From assembly GCA_013397935.1 (NCBI GenBank), contig VZRN01005383.1:62001-126000 (forward strand): 64,000 nucleotides of DNA. The letters run 5' to 3'. Numbering within the stretch: the first letter of the stretch is position 1; every line of letters starts with the position of its first letter. Below the pieces are notes generated by a model, which searched no databases, was not told the origin of the DNA, and worked only from the letters and a program-made list of their open reading frames with translations. The position numbers were made by a program, and so were the translations under genes. The DNA comes from Dasyornis broadbenti (lineage: Eukaryota; Chordata; Aves; Passeriformes; Dasyornithidae). Below, piece by piece: positions 1-13,008 of this stretch.

Positions 1-529
1 TGAGCTGACATTGAGGCTGTTTAAATGCTATTAAAAAAGGTCTTTCTTTGTTGTTTTGTTTTAAATTCCAATAAAGATTGGAGTAGAATTTTCTGTCCTT
101 TGCAGTATTTACTGCTCCCTATTTATCTGGGATTTCATAGAATCTACTTGCATGTCCCTGCCAAATATCTGCCTAAGTTTAGCCAGGCTCTATATAGGTT
201 TATACACAAAACAAAAGGTATGTTGACAAAAGAAAAGAAATCCCCAAATGTCTATGTAGTGTCTGAATGCCTGAGCAATTGTTTCTCCAAATAAATGTTT
301 CTGAGAAGCACAGACTCATTAGCAATTGGTGCTGGTCTTGTGCAAAGCAATAAAATTACTCACAGCTTGCTGGTACTTGGAGCTGGATCTGTAAGCCTTA
401 AAAATGGCACAGTTGTTGAGCTGGGTATTCCCAGCAGCAATTGCCAAAGCATTAATGCCAGCTTCTATCAAACTGGAAAACATTCCTGATATTTATATAA
501 GTACCCTTGTGTCCACATCAATGAGCTGA
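1..529. other. unique AT-rich sequence upstream of CR1
   Basis: No repeat family or gene is recognised here. Short open frames exist on both strands at about 295-489. A GTGAGT-type donor on the minus strand lies at about 357-362, next to an open minus-strand frame. The plus-strand frame across the same bases is equally open, so neither is convincing as coding. Confidence 0.5.
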
Positions 530-2190
530 TGTGTACAGTGTATGTACATCTCTGGCAGGGGAGACTTGGTTGCCCAGGATATGGAGAAGGCTGAGGAGAA
601 GACACAACAACTGTTTTTGCCTCAGTCTGCAGCTAAAGATCCAGCCACCTTGCCTGAGAAGGCAAAGGCAGGGACTGGGAGAATGAAGAACCATCTGCCA
701 TAGGAGAAGATCAGGTTCAAGAACATCTAAAGAACCTGAAGATGCACAAGTCCACGGGGCCTGGTAAGATGCATCCATGAGTCCTGAGGGAACTGACGGA
801 TTAAGAGGCTATCCATTAGATTTCAGAAGCCATGGAAGATCCCACTGTCTGGGAAAGGGGAATCATAACCACCATTTCTGAAAAGGAATGTAAGGAACTC
901 TTGGGGTACTGCAAGCAGGTTAGTCTTACCTGAGTGACTGAAAAGATCATGGAGCAGATCTTCCTGGAAACTCTGCTAAGGCACATGGAAAATACAGAAT
1001 TGGCTGGTGACAGTCAGCAAGGCTTTACTAAGGGCAAATTGTGACCTTCTGTGACAGGGATAAAGTGCTGGTGGATAAGGTAAGAGTAACTGACATCCTC
1101 TACCTGGACTTGTCCAAAGCATTTGACACTGTCCCCCACAACACCTTTGTCTCTGAACTCAAGAGACATGGATTGGATGGATGGACCATTCAGTGGATAA
1201 AGAATTAGGAGGATCAACAGCTCAATGTCCAAGTGGAGACAAGCGACAAGTGGTGTCCCTCAGGGTCAGTATTGGGACCAGCACTGTACTACATCTTTGC
1301 CGGTGACATGGACAGTGGGACCGAGGGCATCCTCAGCAATTTCATTGATGACACCGAGCTGTGTGGTGCAGTCGCTCTGGAGGGAAAGGATGCTATCCAA
1401 AGGGATCTGGATAGGTGGAACTGTGCAAGCCCTGTGAAGTTCAGTAAGGTGAAGTGCCAGGTCCTGCATCTGGGTCAGGGCAATCCCAAGGACTGTGCAT
1501 GAACAGACTGAGAGCAGCCCTGCCCAGAAGGACTTGGGGGTGCTGGTGGGTGAGAGGCTGGACATGCCCTGGCCATGGCACTCACAGCCCAGAGAGCCAA
1601 ACGTGTCCTGGGCTGCATCCAGAGCCCCACAGGCAACAGGGGAGGGAGGGGATTCTGCCCCTCTGCTCTGGTGAGACCCACCTGGAGCACTGCATCCAGC
1701 TCTGGGGTCCCTGCACAGGAGGGACATGGACCTGTTGGAGTGAGCCCAGAGCAGGGCTGTGAAGGTGATCAGAGGGATGGAACACCTCTGCTATGAAGAC
1801 AGGCTGAGAGAGTTGGAACTGTTCAGTGTGGAGAAGCGAAGGCTTTGATGAGACCTTACAGCACCTCCCAGCACCTAAAAGGACTACAAAAGAACTGGAG
1901 AGGGACTTTATATATGGGCATGCAGTGATAGAACAAAGGGAAATGGCTTCAAAATGAAAAAGGGCAGGTTAAGAATATGAGGTATAAGGAAAAAATTCTT
2001 TACTGTGAAGGTGGTAAGGAATTGGAACAGGTTGCCCAGCGAAATTGTGGATGCTGCATCTCTTGAAGTGTCCAAGGCCAGGCTGGATGTTGCTCTGCGC
2101 AACATGGTGTAGTGGAAGTTGTCCCTACCTATGGCAAGGGCTAGGAATGAGAAGACCCTTCCAACCCAAAGCATTCTATGATTCTGTGAC
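530..2190 (+). mobile_element. CR1 LINE, 5'-truncated, decayed
   Basis: This is a non-LTR retrotransposon of the CR1 clade, the dominant LINE of bird genomes. About 1.65 kb of the usual 4-5 kb remains: part of ORF2 (reverse transcriptase) and the full 3' UTR. Recognisable landmarks run in the expected order. They are the pre-RT segment LKMHKSTGPGKMHP (736-777), LYLDLSKAFDTVPHN (from about 1099), SGVPQG (about 1250), FIDDTELCGAV (about 1339), KCQVLHLGQGNP (about 1456), then UTR text such as 'ggttgcccagcgaaattgtg'. The element ends with 'attctatgattctgtga' at 2173-2189, the short tandem tail typical of CR1. The endonuclease domain and 5' end are absent, as is usual for truncated insertions. The 5' boundary is approximate, and I could not define a target-site duplication. 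Confidence 0.96.
560..1500 (+). pseudogene. CR1 ORF2 reverse transcriptase remnant
   Basis: This is the broken coding part of the CR1 copy. In a live element it encodes the reverse transcriptase that copies CR1 RNA at a nicked target. Disruptions seen directly: after LKMHKSTGPGKMHP a TGA at 778-780 falls where the family has an arginine codon. The SGVPQG motif and the following SVLGPALYYIFAGDMDSG motif lie in different frames, so a one-base loss occurred near 1263-1266. Further stops and shifts occur before about 1090. The catalytic FADD box reads FIDD (about 1339-1350), which keeps both aspartates but changes the alanine. The peptide cannot be made, so this is a fossil. Confidence 0.9.
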
Positions 2191-3779
2191 CTTATAAGAA
2201 AAAATTAAATAATGCATAAGTTATAATAAAATAATGAAAAGAAAGAAAATTGATCTCTAGTAAGTCCTTCCTTTTCCAGTACTAAATATTAGTCCTTCCC
2301 AAGGTGAGTTTTGCTGCTGCCTGAAATGAAACCTGCAGATGCACTTAGATGTTCTTAGTAAAACAGAGCAGTTCTCTGTATTGAGGAAAGACCATGGGGT
2401 TTTTTGCTCATTATAGTACCAGTTTTTCACCACAGAAAATTTTGCACTGATGCCTTCAGTAAATAACTCTTACTCTGTAAATTCAAAGGCTTCATCACCA
2501 TCATGTCAAGTACCTGCTGCAATGGTTAGTTATGCAGGTATGAGATATTTTTCCTGCTGTCAAGCTGTACAGTTCAGCCACAAACAAGCAGCTGTGTGAG
2601 ACTCAAGTGGCATATTTGAATGTTAAATATCCCTGGTTTTGTTTATGTCACCCAAAGTCAGCATCATTTACTGTTTCTGCATTTGAACTTAAATGTTTTC
2701 TTTATGTATGTTTATGCTAGTAAAACAATGTCCATGAGTACAATGATTTATATGCATCTTAATTTTCTACATCTTCCAGCAAGCAGGTTGTGGGGAACTG
2801 CAGGTAAATGTGAGTAGATGCGAGTAACCTTAAGCCTAGGAGCAAAATATATGGGCGCCTTGACAGCTAAGTGTACTTTGGGCTCCTAATCTAGCAAACC
2901 ATTGTTTTAATCTTTTAAGATTAAGTCAATGGCTTTTAAGACCCTGAAAACGGATCCTGTTGCGTGACTTTCATGGTGACTATACAAAAATGCTGGACTT
3001 AATACACACCTGACATTCAATAACCATAAAACAGCCTTCACTAAACTCTTCAGGATGTTGTGATATTTAACGTCTGCTCATGCATGTGTTTAAGTAATAC
3101 CTTGAGGTCTCAAATAATGAGATGAGTAATAATCTGTCATTGTGTTGAAAATTGGGGGAAAATCTTCATTGTAATCTTAGCAAATTTTTCTTTCATTATC
3201 TGTGGGCTCACACTTATAATGTCTCTGGAAGCTCTTCCATCAAACCAAGACTCACTGGCACAATGGTACAAGGTTTTAATTTTCTCAGAAGTTAAGCTGG
3301 CAACTGTCAAACAAAGAGAGTCTTACCTGTCTGAACCAATCCCTGTTTTTGACACATGGCACTGGCTGTTGCTTCATTTGGAAATACCACAAATGCTGTG
3401 TTTTGTAACTGACAGCCTAATTACTATCTAGTGATTACATTTTGGCGTAATAGACTGTATCTTGGATCACTTTAGATGTTAATGTTTTGCATGAACGTTT
3501 CATAACTTAAGATCATAAAATGGAAAGCTAAATTAATTCACAGGCATGAATGGACCTGAAAAGTTTAATCTTGGCCACATTTTTCCAGCTGGTTATCCAT
3601 TCCCAGTAACTCTCTCTTGTCAGAGCACATGTATGCACTTTGGAAAACAAAAGTTGTATCACCAACGCCACTAAAACATAAATGTCTGTAAGTACAGTGC
3701 AAGACAGGTTTTAGGTACGCAGAAGCCTCCTCCCTCCCCACTTAGCCTTAAAAATGCTTTTTTTTGTTTCAAATTGTAT
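2191..3779. other. unique sequence, no gene seen
   Basis: AT-rich single-copy DNA between the CR1 tail and a GC-rich patch. Only short ORFs (70 codons or fewer) are present, and there is no recognisable repeat or RNA gene. Confidence 0.5.
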
Positions 3780-4110
3780 AACTCCTTGCGCAGACACAGA
3801 TGTGCCAGGAGCCCAGCTTTGGCTGGGGTGGGTTTTCTTTGTCTCGGTTACAGGTGGCCCTGCCAATGTCTCGGCTCTGCTGGCTGCCGAGGGCTGCTGT
3901 TCTCTGAGGGCAGCAGCACCTCTCTCCATGCTGTTGGTGCCGCCGTTCCAGTTGCGCTCATGGCCTCGGATGTGCAGGCCTGATGCTCCCAGCTGCTCCC
4001 ATGCCTCAGCACCGCTGGCTCATGCAGGAGGAGATGCTGTTTGAGGAAGCGAGCAGCCAGTGAGGGACAGAGTGGTGGCTGCGAGAAGAGCGAGACTGTC
4101 AGATGTCTCA
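3780..4110. other. GC-rich, CpG-bearing patch
   Basis: About 330 bp is clearly richer in G+C than its AT-rich surroundings and carries roughly a dozen CpG dinucleotides, for example around 3785, 3844, 3872, 3888, 3942, 3954, 3966, 4012, 4050 and 4080-4090. Open frames exist on both strands (up to about 100 codons), as expected where stop codons are rare. It could be a small CpG island, an old GC-rich repeat, or an exon. No motif decides between these. Confidence 0.4.
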
Positions 4111-6526
4111 GTGAATGTTTGCTGGCAGAGACCATGGAGAGTTCAGAGCTCAAAGGAAAGACAAAGTGAGACTAGTAATGAGGGCTACAAATCCTCTGGG
4201 AGCATCAAGGTTAGATAATAGATTTTGTGGTGTGTTTTTATGGGATGATTGGTTTTATCACCAAGAGCTATGATTTGTTGTCAGCTCTTCAGGATATTGG
4301 TGTTCTGGAGGAAGCCTGTGTCAAAAATCACTATGCAGCTCATAGTCTCAACCCCGACACTTGTCTATAAAATATTTCATCTCTAGGCTATCCCAGAAAA
4401 CTCAGCAAGCTACATTTTCTTCAGGGTATCAGCCCAGAAACACAAGATTGAAGAGCAAAATGGACATAATGTTTGCTCAGAGCTGCTCATGAAGAAAGAC
4501 CTCGTGAGATTACATCTGCAGTGACTACTGTTCTGCATTTCAGAAGGGAAAGCAAGGAATGGGTCAGAAACATTTTCTCCTGTCTTCAGAATGTTGTGGT
4601 GATCCAAGTCTCCAGAAGCTGGAGCACTAGTCTAGTGACTGTCTCCTGGATAAAGCCCTTGCAACACTGTTATGATACCAACAAACTAAAAAAATCCCCA
4701 TTGACCCAGGAGACATTATTACCTTTCCTAATGAATTAATATCACAATATTAATTAGACTGGACACACCTATTTCATGGATGTGAAGAGCTCTTTGCAGC
4801 TGTGCAACCATTACCCATCCCAACCATGCAGTTTTGATAGTGTGGTTATGTGTGTGCGAAACCATGGCTTTTTCAAACTGGACTTTCAGAAAACTCGTTA
4901 CTGGACTTTCAGAAAAATAAATGGGCCATTTCTAATCCAAGACTTCTGTTCCCTGTGAATGTTTTGCCATAAGAACTCCATTTAAATTATCCTGCTTTTC
5001 TCCAAAATATGAAGGAATCCTTGAGCCTTTTGCTACAGGAATTGGTCACCTTTTCACACACCTCCAAGGATCTGCCAGCGTGAGCATCCAAAGCAGATGA
5101 GAGAACTGAGCAAGAAAATAGATTTCTACTGCTCTGTTGTAATTTTGCCTTTCTCAAATATTGCAAAATAGAAGCACCAACAAACAGCTATCAGAACCTG
5201 AACCTTTACCCTAGATTTTTGTACACTGCATGGTTTTGAGATCTGTCTCTAGGGAGTGTCTATTTGTGGTGTAAAAGTGTTCCAGGCTGCCAACACATCA
5301 AAAAGCAAACAAAGCAATAGAAGTTGGACTATTTTTGTTTGTTTTGTTCACCGTACTTCATAAAGAGGGAACTAGCTGGCTAATGAAATGATATAAACCT
5401 ATTATGTGAATCCCTACATAAATATAAAATCCAAGTTCAGTTTGCAGAGTGACTTGTAGAGAATCACAACATTATTGGATCATTATTATTTGGACAACTT
5501 TCCTGTCTTTTAGCGAATGTAAATAAATCATAGTTGTGGATTCTAGCATAAATGATTAATGATAGCAGAAATGTGATCTCTCGCCTTCCCAGGTTTTTCT
5601 TCAAGTTTGGCAACAAGAAGAATACTCTGTGCAAAATATTCCTGTCCTTTATTTTCTGTAATCTACCATGGGCAATAATTGGGCCATCCAAGGCTGCCTA
5701 GGTTCCACAGCTCTGAATTGGGATTCACTGGGATTCCAAACTGGAGTGGGTCTGTGGAAGTAGAGAAGTTTTCAGATGCCAAATGGGCAAGGAACACATC
5801 ACTCGCCTATCAGAGGCAGGCAAAGAATCATAAGATGTTCCCCAAGGTCTGCCCACAGTAGTGAAACCATGCACTGCCCCTCTTTGCAGGTTAAATTTCT
5901 GTTCTTTGTCCTATGTGAGATGCAGGCAACCAAACAGAAAATTAAAACCAAAGATCTATAGAGAACACTTCACCAAATTACTCTAAAAATTGTTGAGCAA
6001 AGCCCTTGTTAATCCTTTGAAAAATAATGGGCACATTCAAAAGGAGTGAGAATCTCATTCTGATGGGTCACACAGACTAATATTGGCAATTTTTGTCCAC
6101 AAGCAACAGTGCAGCTGATGGTAACTGATGGAACACAGTCACACCTCTCTACTGCTTTTTCCCCCAGCCTCCATATCAAGAAGTATTTCACACATCAAGA
6201 TCAGTGTTGCTTGTAATATCAGTGAACATTATCCAAACACAGTTACTTGCATTTTAGCCATGACTCAATCAAGAATCATTCCCAATTGTCCTCTTCATAT
6301 TTCACAGCTTCTCCCACTTGATTTACCTTTTGGGCTGTGTGCAGGAGCTTAACATCCACTGTAAAAGTAAATGAAATTTAAAATGTTTTTGAAAGAGCGC
6401 TCATTCCATCTAGGCATCATCAGTTTAGCAACTGAATGCCAGTGCATTTCAGTGTTTACCCCTACAGCTATAGGAGGCGGCCCCCAGAGAAGCAGGAACT
6501 TTGCAAAATTTAATGGGCGCTCTCTT
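4111..6526. other. unique sequence, no gene seen
   Basis: Single-copy AT-rich DNA with scattered ORFs of 90 codons or fewer on both strands and no recognisable domain, repeat or RNA. Confidence 0.5.
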
Positions 6527-6600
6527 GGGGGTTTTTGGTTGGTTTGTTTTTGTTGTTTTGTTTGTTAGTTTGTGGATTTGGGGGTGTGTGGGGGGGCAGT
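6527..6600 (+). repeat. T/G-rich low-complexity stretch with G runs
   Basis: A simple-sequence stretch built from TTTG/TTG words, bounded by G5 at about 6527-6531 and by G5 and G7 runs at about 6580-6596. The G runs could contribute to a quadruplex, but the spacing between the first run and the other two is long. Confidence 0.6.
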
Positions 6601-9600
6601 TCTGTTTGGTTTTATTTTCCCCCTTTCTAGTGTTTTAATATTCTTTAGTAACAGAAAAAACCCCAATGTTTGAAATCTCACTTGAACATGTTCCTAGGAC
6701 ACAGAAAAGATGTGTCAGTGGTTTTCAAATAAACCAACTGATGCAAACATTAAATAAGAGTCTTGTGCCCTATGGGAGACTACTTAATCTAATTACTTGA
6801 GAGCTGCTGGGAAGCAGCCAGTGCCTCTTTCTTAAAAAGCTGGATATTCATCACTTCCTCTCTATGTCTGGATAACATGAAGGTGGGAAGACCATACATA
6901 GCCTGGATCCAGCAGGCAAATAAGGTCATTAAACATAGTCCTCTTCTTCATCCTTCAGAATGAAGGGATGGAAAGGGAAAGGCTCTGAACTTGAGGCTGC
7001 TGGTATAGCTCGTATCAGCTGAGGAGTACTGCACAAAACCTCTGTTTTCTAGAGGACAAAACCAAACTCCACTGTAGCACATAGATTGCTAATAGCACTA
7101 ATGATCAGGTTTATTTGCAACTTGTTAAAACGTCAAGAATTAAAGAAACATTCTGTGCTGGGTTCTGAGCTTACATTTCATATTACATGAAAGCATAACT
7201 CTGTGCTTACAGCAGATCTGAATATCTATACATTTGAATATCATTGATATTGGTTTTGTACCATTATGGCTTTTGATCACAAAAATGGCTCAGCCACACT
7301 GATTTGAGGAAACTTGCACTCTCTCCATGGTTGTTATGTAGGTAAATATTGTGGTTCAAGTGCTAAAATGCACACAGTTGAAAAATAATTATCCACAATG
7401 TTAGCCAAGAAAAACTTGGCAAGCAGTCTTATGCTGTCAAGCTGGAAATAGAGCTGCCATAAAGCACCTTTATTTTCTAAAATAAGTAGGATTAGATAAA
7501 ATATGTCAGTAAAAGACACCTTTTCAATAACAATTAGGTAAAATTATCTTCTTTTCCCCTAAAAAAGGGAACATTTTCTTTGCATTCTGAACTGAATTAA
7601 ACAATCGGTTTATATTTTGTTTGTTTCTTCTAACTTGTGTCTCAAGGAAGCATATTTTCAGGAGTAATAAGTAAGTACACTCAGAGCAAATACAGAAAAC
7701 ATTTAAGGAAAATTAATTCCTGTATATGCTGAATCAAGAATTGGACCTTAACTGTTGTTTTCTAATTCCACTTGAATACAAGCAAACTCAGATTTAAAGT
7801 GTGTATAAATAATTACTATGGTTATTTAAAAATAAGATAGGCATTTGATCACTCTGATATTAGTACTGAATACTTACTAAACTGTCCTCATTGAAAAATT
7901 CTCTTGGGTTCAAAAACTTTTTGAATTAGAATAGTTTCACAGTTATAGAATGATTTTCAATGGATGCATTCCTGGAAATAGCAGCCTGTAAGAAGCAATC
8001 TGTAAAATAAAAAATAAAATAATAAAATTCAGCTAGTGATTGTTTCACTGAAATTTTCTCACCTTCATTTTAGTAACTAAAATTCAAACATTTTACTGTA
8101 AGTAATAAATAACCACTTGTTTAAAAATGAAGCCATAATTTAAAGAGATATAAAGTGTAAAACTGTAGACCTTTCACATGAAACTACTCAGCATTTGCAT
8201 TTCTGTCTTGATAGCAGTATTGGAAGTGATTCAGAGATTTCCCAATGTCACATGCAAAAATTTTGTATAGATTTTCTTTATTGTAGCTTAATAAAGATTT
8301 CTGTTCCTTGTACACCGTAAGACCAATAGGATTAATTCTTAGGCAAACTTAGCTAAAATAAATGTGTTTTTGCACTTTATGGAAGAAAGGGGCTACTTTA
8401 TCACTATCAAAAGCAAAGTGTCTCCAGTTTGTCACCAGCTCACAGTGAATGTTTGCCTTAAGATGAACTTAATATCAGGAATCTTACAAATGAGGAAATA
8501 AAAACCAGACACTGATAAAAATGTGCTGGAAGTGTTCCTTTTGTCAAACACAATGAAGGTGCACTGTGCCTCGTGCCCTGCTTCACTCTGGGGCTGGACA
8601 GGATTACTCCATCTGCAGTTTGTTCCATTTTAACTTCCTGGGACCCACTGGAGGCCTGGGAAGACTTGAGAGTTCTGGTGACAGACACTGGAGGTCTGTT
8701 ATCTTTAAATGAAGTGGTTTTGGGCTATTCCAATCTAAATTTCTGTCTTTTGGTTAAGCTCAGAGGAGATCCATCTGGTGTTCTGGCAGCACAAATCTCC
8801 TATTATTGCATCCTCTGTGTACTCCAGTACTGGCTTAGATAGTGCACCTGTAGGACTGAGAGGGAATTTCCCCTATCCCACCCCATCCCACTCGTTTGTT
8901 TTCAGGCTTGACCTATCTTGTTCTGCTGGGATTGCCAAAAAAAGGCTTAAGTCATGGTAGTGGTATTTTTTATCTTTGTGCAACTGAGAATAAAACTGAA
9001 GCTACTAATTAGTTCTATATGCAGCGTGGAACAGTCACTAAATTTTGACAGGCTTTGTCTCTTCCAGTTCAGTTCAGTGATGTAAAGCAAACAGTTATGT
9101 TTCTCAATACTAATTCCATCATCCCAGAAAAAGTAGTTTTCTCCAGCTGTTTTACTAGGAAATTATGAAACACAATGGAAAAACAAGAAAACATTGGAAT
9201 TTTTTTTTTCTTTCAGTTTAATCTGAGGGCTTCGAAAGAGTTAAACCAAAATCTGACATAAGAATTTGTTAACCAGCTTCTCGGTTCTGTATATTTGCTC
9301 TCAGAATTTCATGGATTTCTACTGATCAGCATCTGCCTAGGCTGAATGGATCATAAATGCATGTCTGGAGCCTGAGCTACTTTCCTTGGGCTTTTGCAGG
9401 TTATACAGGCAGACTGATCTCCCTACACCCTCCCTACATCCTAATGCTGTTTGTTTACTCTCCTTTATTTTAATACATTGTCTCCTGGACCTTCTTCTAA
9501 GAAGTCCCCAAAAAATGAAAAAATAATTTAAACTCTCATTGACTCTTTTCAGTTTTGTGCTGAATTTAGGGTAGTTCACAATAAAAAATGGTTAAAAATT

Positions 9601-12600
9601 CAATTAAATTCCATTAAAATAGAACTATGAAAAAGCCCCACAACCCAAAGCATTTCTCATGAGAAGCAGTATTGTGTAGCCCTCATTTTGATAGTATAAA
9701 CCAAAATAGATCAATAAATAAAAGTTACCTGTAACTAACCCATGTGACCAGAGAGAGAATCAGCTCTCTCCCCTTAGATCCTAAGAGAAGCAGAATCAGC
9801 ACAGGACAAGCTGAGGGAAAAGCCGTACTGAGATGTATGTTGCTGACAGATGCCAGCAGGGATGGGCAGGGATGTGCAGGGATGATATTCCTAACTTCTG
9901 ACTGCCATCCCTCAAAAGTCTGCCATGTTCCATATGGATTGACCAGGCTGGTGTGGTTCTGTCTCATGAGCAATGGGAACATGCTCTTCGGGGGCGTCCT
10001 CAGTAACTTGATTTCATGTTCACTAGACATCTTGAACTCCCAGGAACCTTTTAAAAACCATAAGTATAATCAGAATATAGTAGATGAGGATTATTTTTTA
10101 AATAGTTAACTTCTGTGAATCACATTTCATGATGGAAAAATGTCACTCTCTTGCTCCCGTGCCTATCCGATGACACAACTCTGTACCTCCATCTGTCATT
10201 TGATGCAGCCAGGAAGAACAAGGTCATTCAGAGGGTTGCTTTCCTGGGACAGAGTCTCCAGCTTTGAAAATAAACATCTCAGCTTTTTCTTGACATTTTG
10301 TTTTGACAGTGACTCCAGTGCACTTCGGCATTTGTCTAGTAACAGGAGATAATTGCACCAGGGTGAGATTGTCTCGGAGGGCCCTTCTATTACACTCCTG
10401 GAGTTCCTGTTGGGATCAGTTGCTGCCTCTTGATCTTCTTGATCTGCCATTCAGTGAAGTATCATGCATCACAACAGATGCAAACAATCCACATTCACCA
10501 AAGAACTCAGTTGGAATAATATTTTCTTTTTGCATTTTGTTCTGTCCATAAATCTTTTTTACAGACTCTTTGAAAAAAAAAAAACAAACAAGCAACAACC
10601 GAGGAAAGCTAATATGACATCTTAATAACCTTTTATTTTATTTCAAATTATATGTCCTACTGCTGCAATAAAAAGTAAGCAAACTTAAGCTACGTCTGTA
10701 GTTTCTGTATGCACTCTTCTAGGTTTTTTGTACATTCAAATATGGCACAGAGACTTTGAACAAAACTCTACCATCTGTATTTATCATGCTGTTTGTCAGA
10801 ACAGCAGCCTTATCATATTACTATTTTTCTAAAGGATAGGTTGCTGGCCTATCACTCAACTCCTATCCTGTAGGCAGCTTTTTGTCTGGATTTAGGTCTT
10901 TAATCTCTCCAGCTACAGGGATTTTCAGGAATTTAAACACTCGCCAGTCTAAGTCTTAATGGATTTCAGAACTTGCCTGCCATTCCAGTACATTAAGAAA
11001 GAGTCTCCAGGGAAAATGCTGTGTTTATGTTGTACTGTACTACCTCTTGAAGACTGCAGCACATTCCCTGTCCTGTCTTACTATGATTATGTGGTCATGA
11101 CTAGACCATCACCTAACCTCCACTTTGTTCTTCATTTCCTCTGTTTGGAAATGCGCTCCATACAAGAGTGAGAAGAGAGAAAAGGTCTGAATTCGCTTCA
11201 GTGTCTGGCTATTCCTAGGTCAGGCTAAAAAGGCAGATGTGCTATGTTTAATTCTTTTCCTTCCATGGGATCCTAGCAAAACTCCTTAATGCCAATACTG
11301 CAAGGAAATCTTTGCTCCTCCTGATTTTGATGATATGCTTTAAAAATAAGGAATGGAACAAAAGAATACACACTTTTAAGTAGGTGCCTATAATGGTCTA
11401 CTGACAATGTGATTTTTATTAACAGCTTGCTGCCTGGTTTAACATAACAAGTGTGCAATATGAGGTAGAGGTGTTCACAACTTTGGTAGGTGAGTTGGCA
11501 CTGGTTTTTTGGAACCTGCAGGGGTGTAATGAGGTGATATATCCAAAGGCTTTATACTTAGGTTGGGTTTCCATATGGGTTTAGAACATATTCAAACATC
11601 TTGAAGAAATTGAGAGAGCAGCCTTCCTTGAGGCATTTGGCACTTTGGATGCAATTAGAAACCAAAAGTGGAAAAGATATTGAAATGATTTTAAATTTCA
11701 GAAAACTGCACTTTGGAGGTAGGAAAGGGGAAGGTCTGAGGGTTATAGTAAACATAAAAAACATTTCTGCATGTTACCACCCAGTTCAAACCTCTGTACA
11801 CCAAATCCGTTCACCATTTTAGCCAGCTCTGTTATCTTACTTCATGCAGAACACTCAGAAGAGTTAGAAAACCAAGTTTTATTCATCTTGTCCTTTTTAG
11901 TGTCAACATTAGGTTTTGGTGTACAGTTGAATCAAAAGGTATTTATCTGCCAAGAATTGAGTCCAGAGTTCTGGATTTCTTCTGCAACAGCAGATAATTT
12001 TGCTCACACTTCAAGCATCTGCTCTATTTTAAGTATTATCTTTTCATACAGTAGAAATTCAGAGGCATGTAGCTAGGTTCTGACAGTATAAGAAAGGATG
12101 CTGATTTGCAGACATTCGGTTTTAAAATCCTAGTATTCTGAACTTGCAGCTGGCTCCTATTTTTCTCACTGTCAAGCCCCAAATGAACATACTTGACACC
12201 CTGTCTTTTGGGAAGTGGGGATGTGGATTTAAACTTTGTGTCTCAAGTCTGTTTCTGGAGCAAAATGGAATTTGTAAGTCTATCCATATTGGACTGAATC
12301 TGATCTCACACTGGGACAGGTCGGAGGTAACTGTACTAAAGTCAGTGGAACAAACCCCAACCTTGTAACTTCTGTACCGCTGAATTTCACTTACTTCAAC
12401 AAAGTTGATTTTGATATGCACTGATTGAATGAGCCTTATATTAAAGACCTCATGTTAAACACACTATTTTTCTTTTGACTTTAGTAAAAGTCCCAATATG
12501 GCAATACAGTAATAAGACGAGACTTTTTCTGCTAAAAGTGCTGGTGAAATTTCTTTAAAATAAGCACATGAAAAATTTTATTGTATTGTATTGTCTTTAT

Positions 12601-13008
12601 AAAGAAATGCATGCTGCTAGCTAAGAGAGAGGAGAAATATTTTGCAGCATGAAATCATTTTTTACAGTTCAATCATCTGGAAAACTTCCATATGTCATAT
12701 TTACACTCACTTCCTATTTAATGTAATACAGATTTTTTACATGCATCAACCTTGAAAGAAAATAACATATGGAGTAGCCTATGTAGTTATTTTTTTTTAA
12801 TGAAATGGCATGCTTTTGTTTTACAAAAGAATTTTAATGGGGAGAGTACAAGACCCTGAAACATGACAGTATTTTATTAAATCAACTTTTTTCCCATTTC
12901 CACTGCTCAGCTCAAGCTGTGACATAGACCAAGAAAATGTAAAGGTTTCATGTGTTCTGTCCAAATCAAAGATTTATCAATTCAATAATCATAATGAAAG
13001 AATACAAA
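6601..13008. other. unique sequence, mostly AT-rich, no gene confirmed
   Basis: Long single-copy stretch. It includes an A/T-rich simple patch at about 7999-8030 (AAAATAA words) and a threefold imperfect GGGATG(G/T)GCA repeat near 9860-9885. The longest ORF is 121 codons (9744-10109, +) and has no recognisable domain. A minus-strand ORF at 7334-7519 follows a good acceptor-like pyrimidine tract but lacks a credible donor. Confidence 0.45.

Noticed and set aside
1266..1727. 153-codon minus-strand ORF
   Set aside because: It is antisense to the CR1 reverse transcriptase and 3' region. The recognisable RT motifs are on the plus strand.
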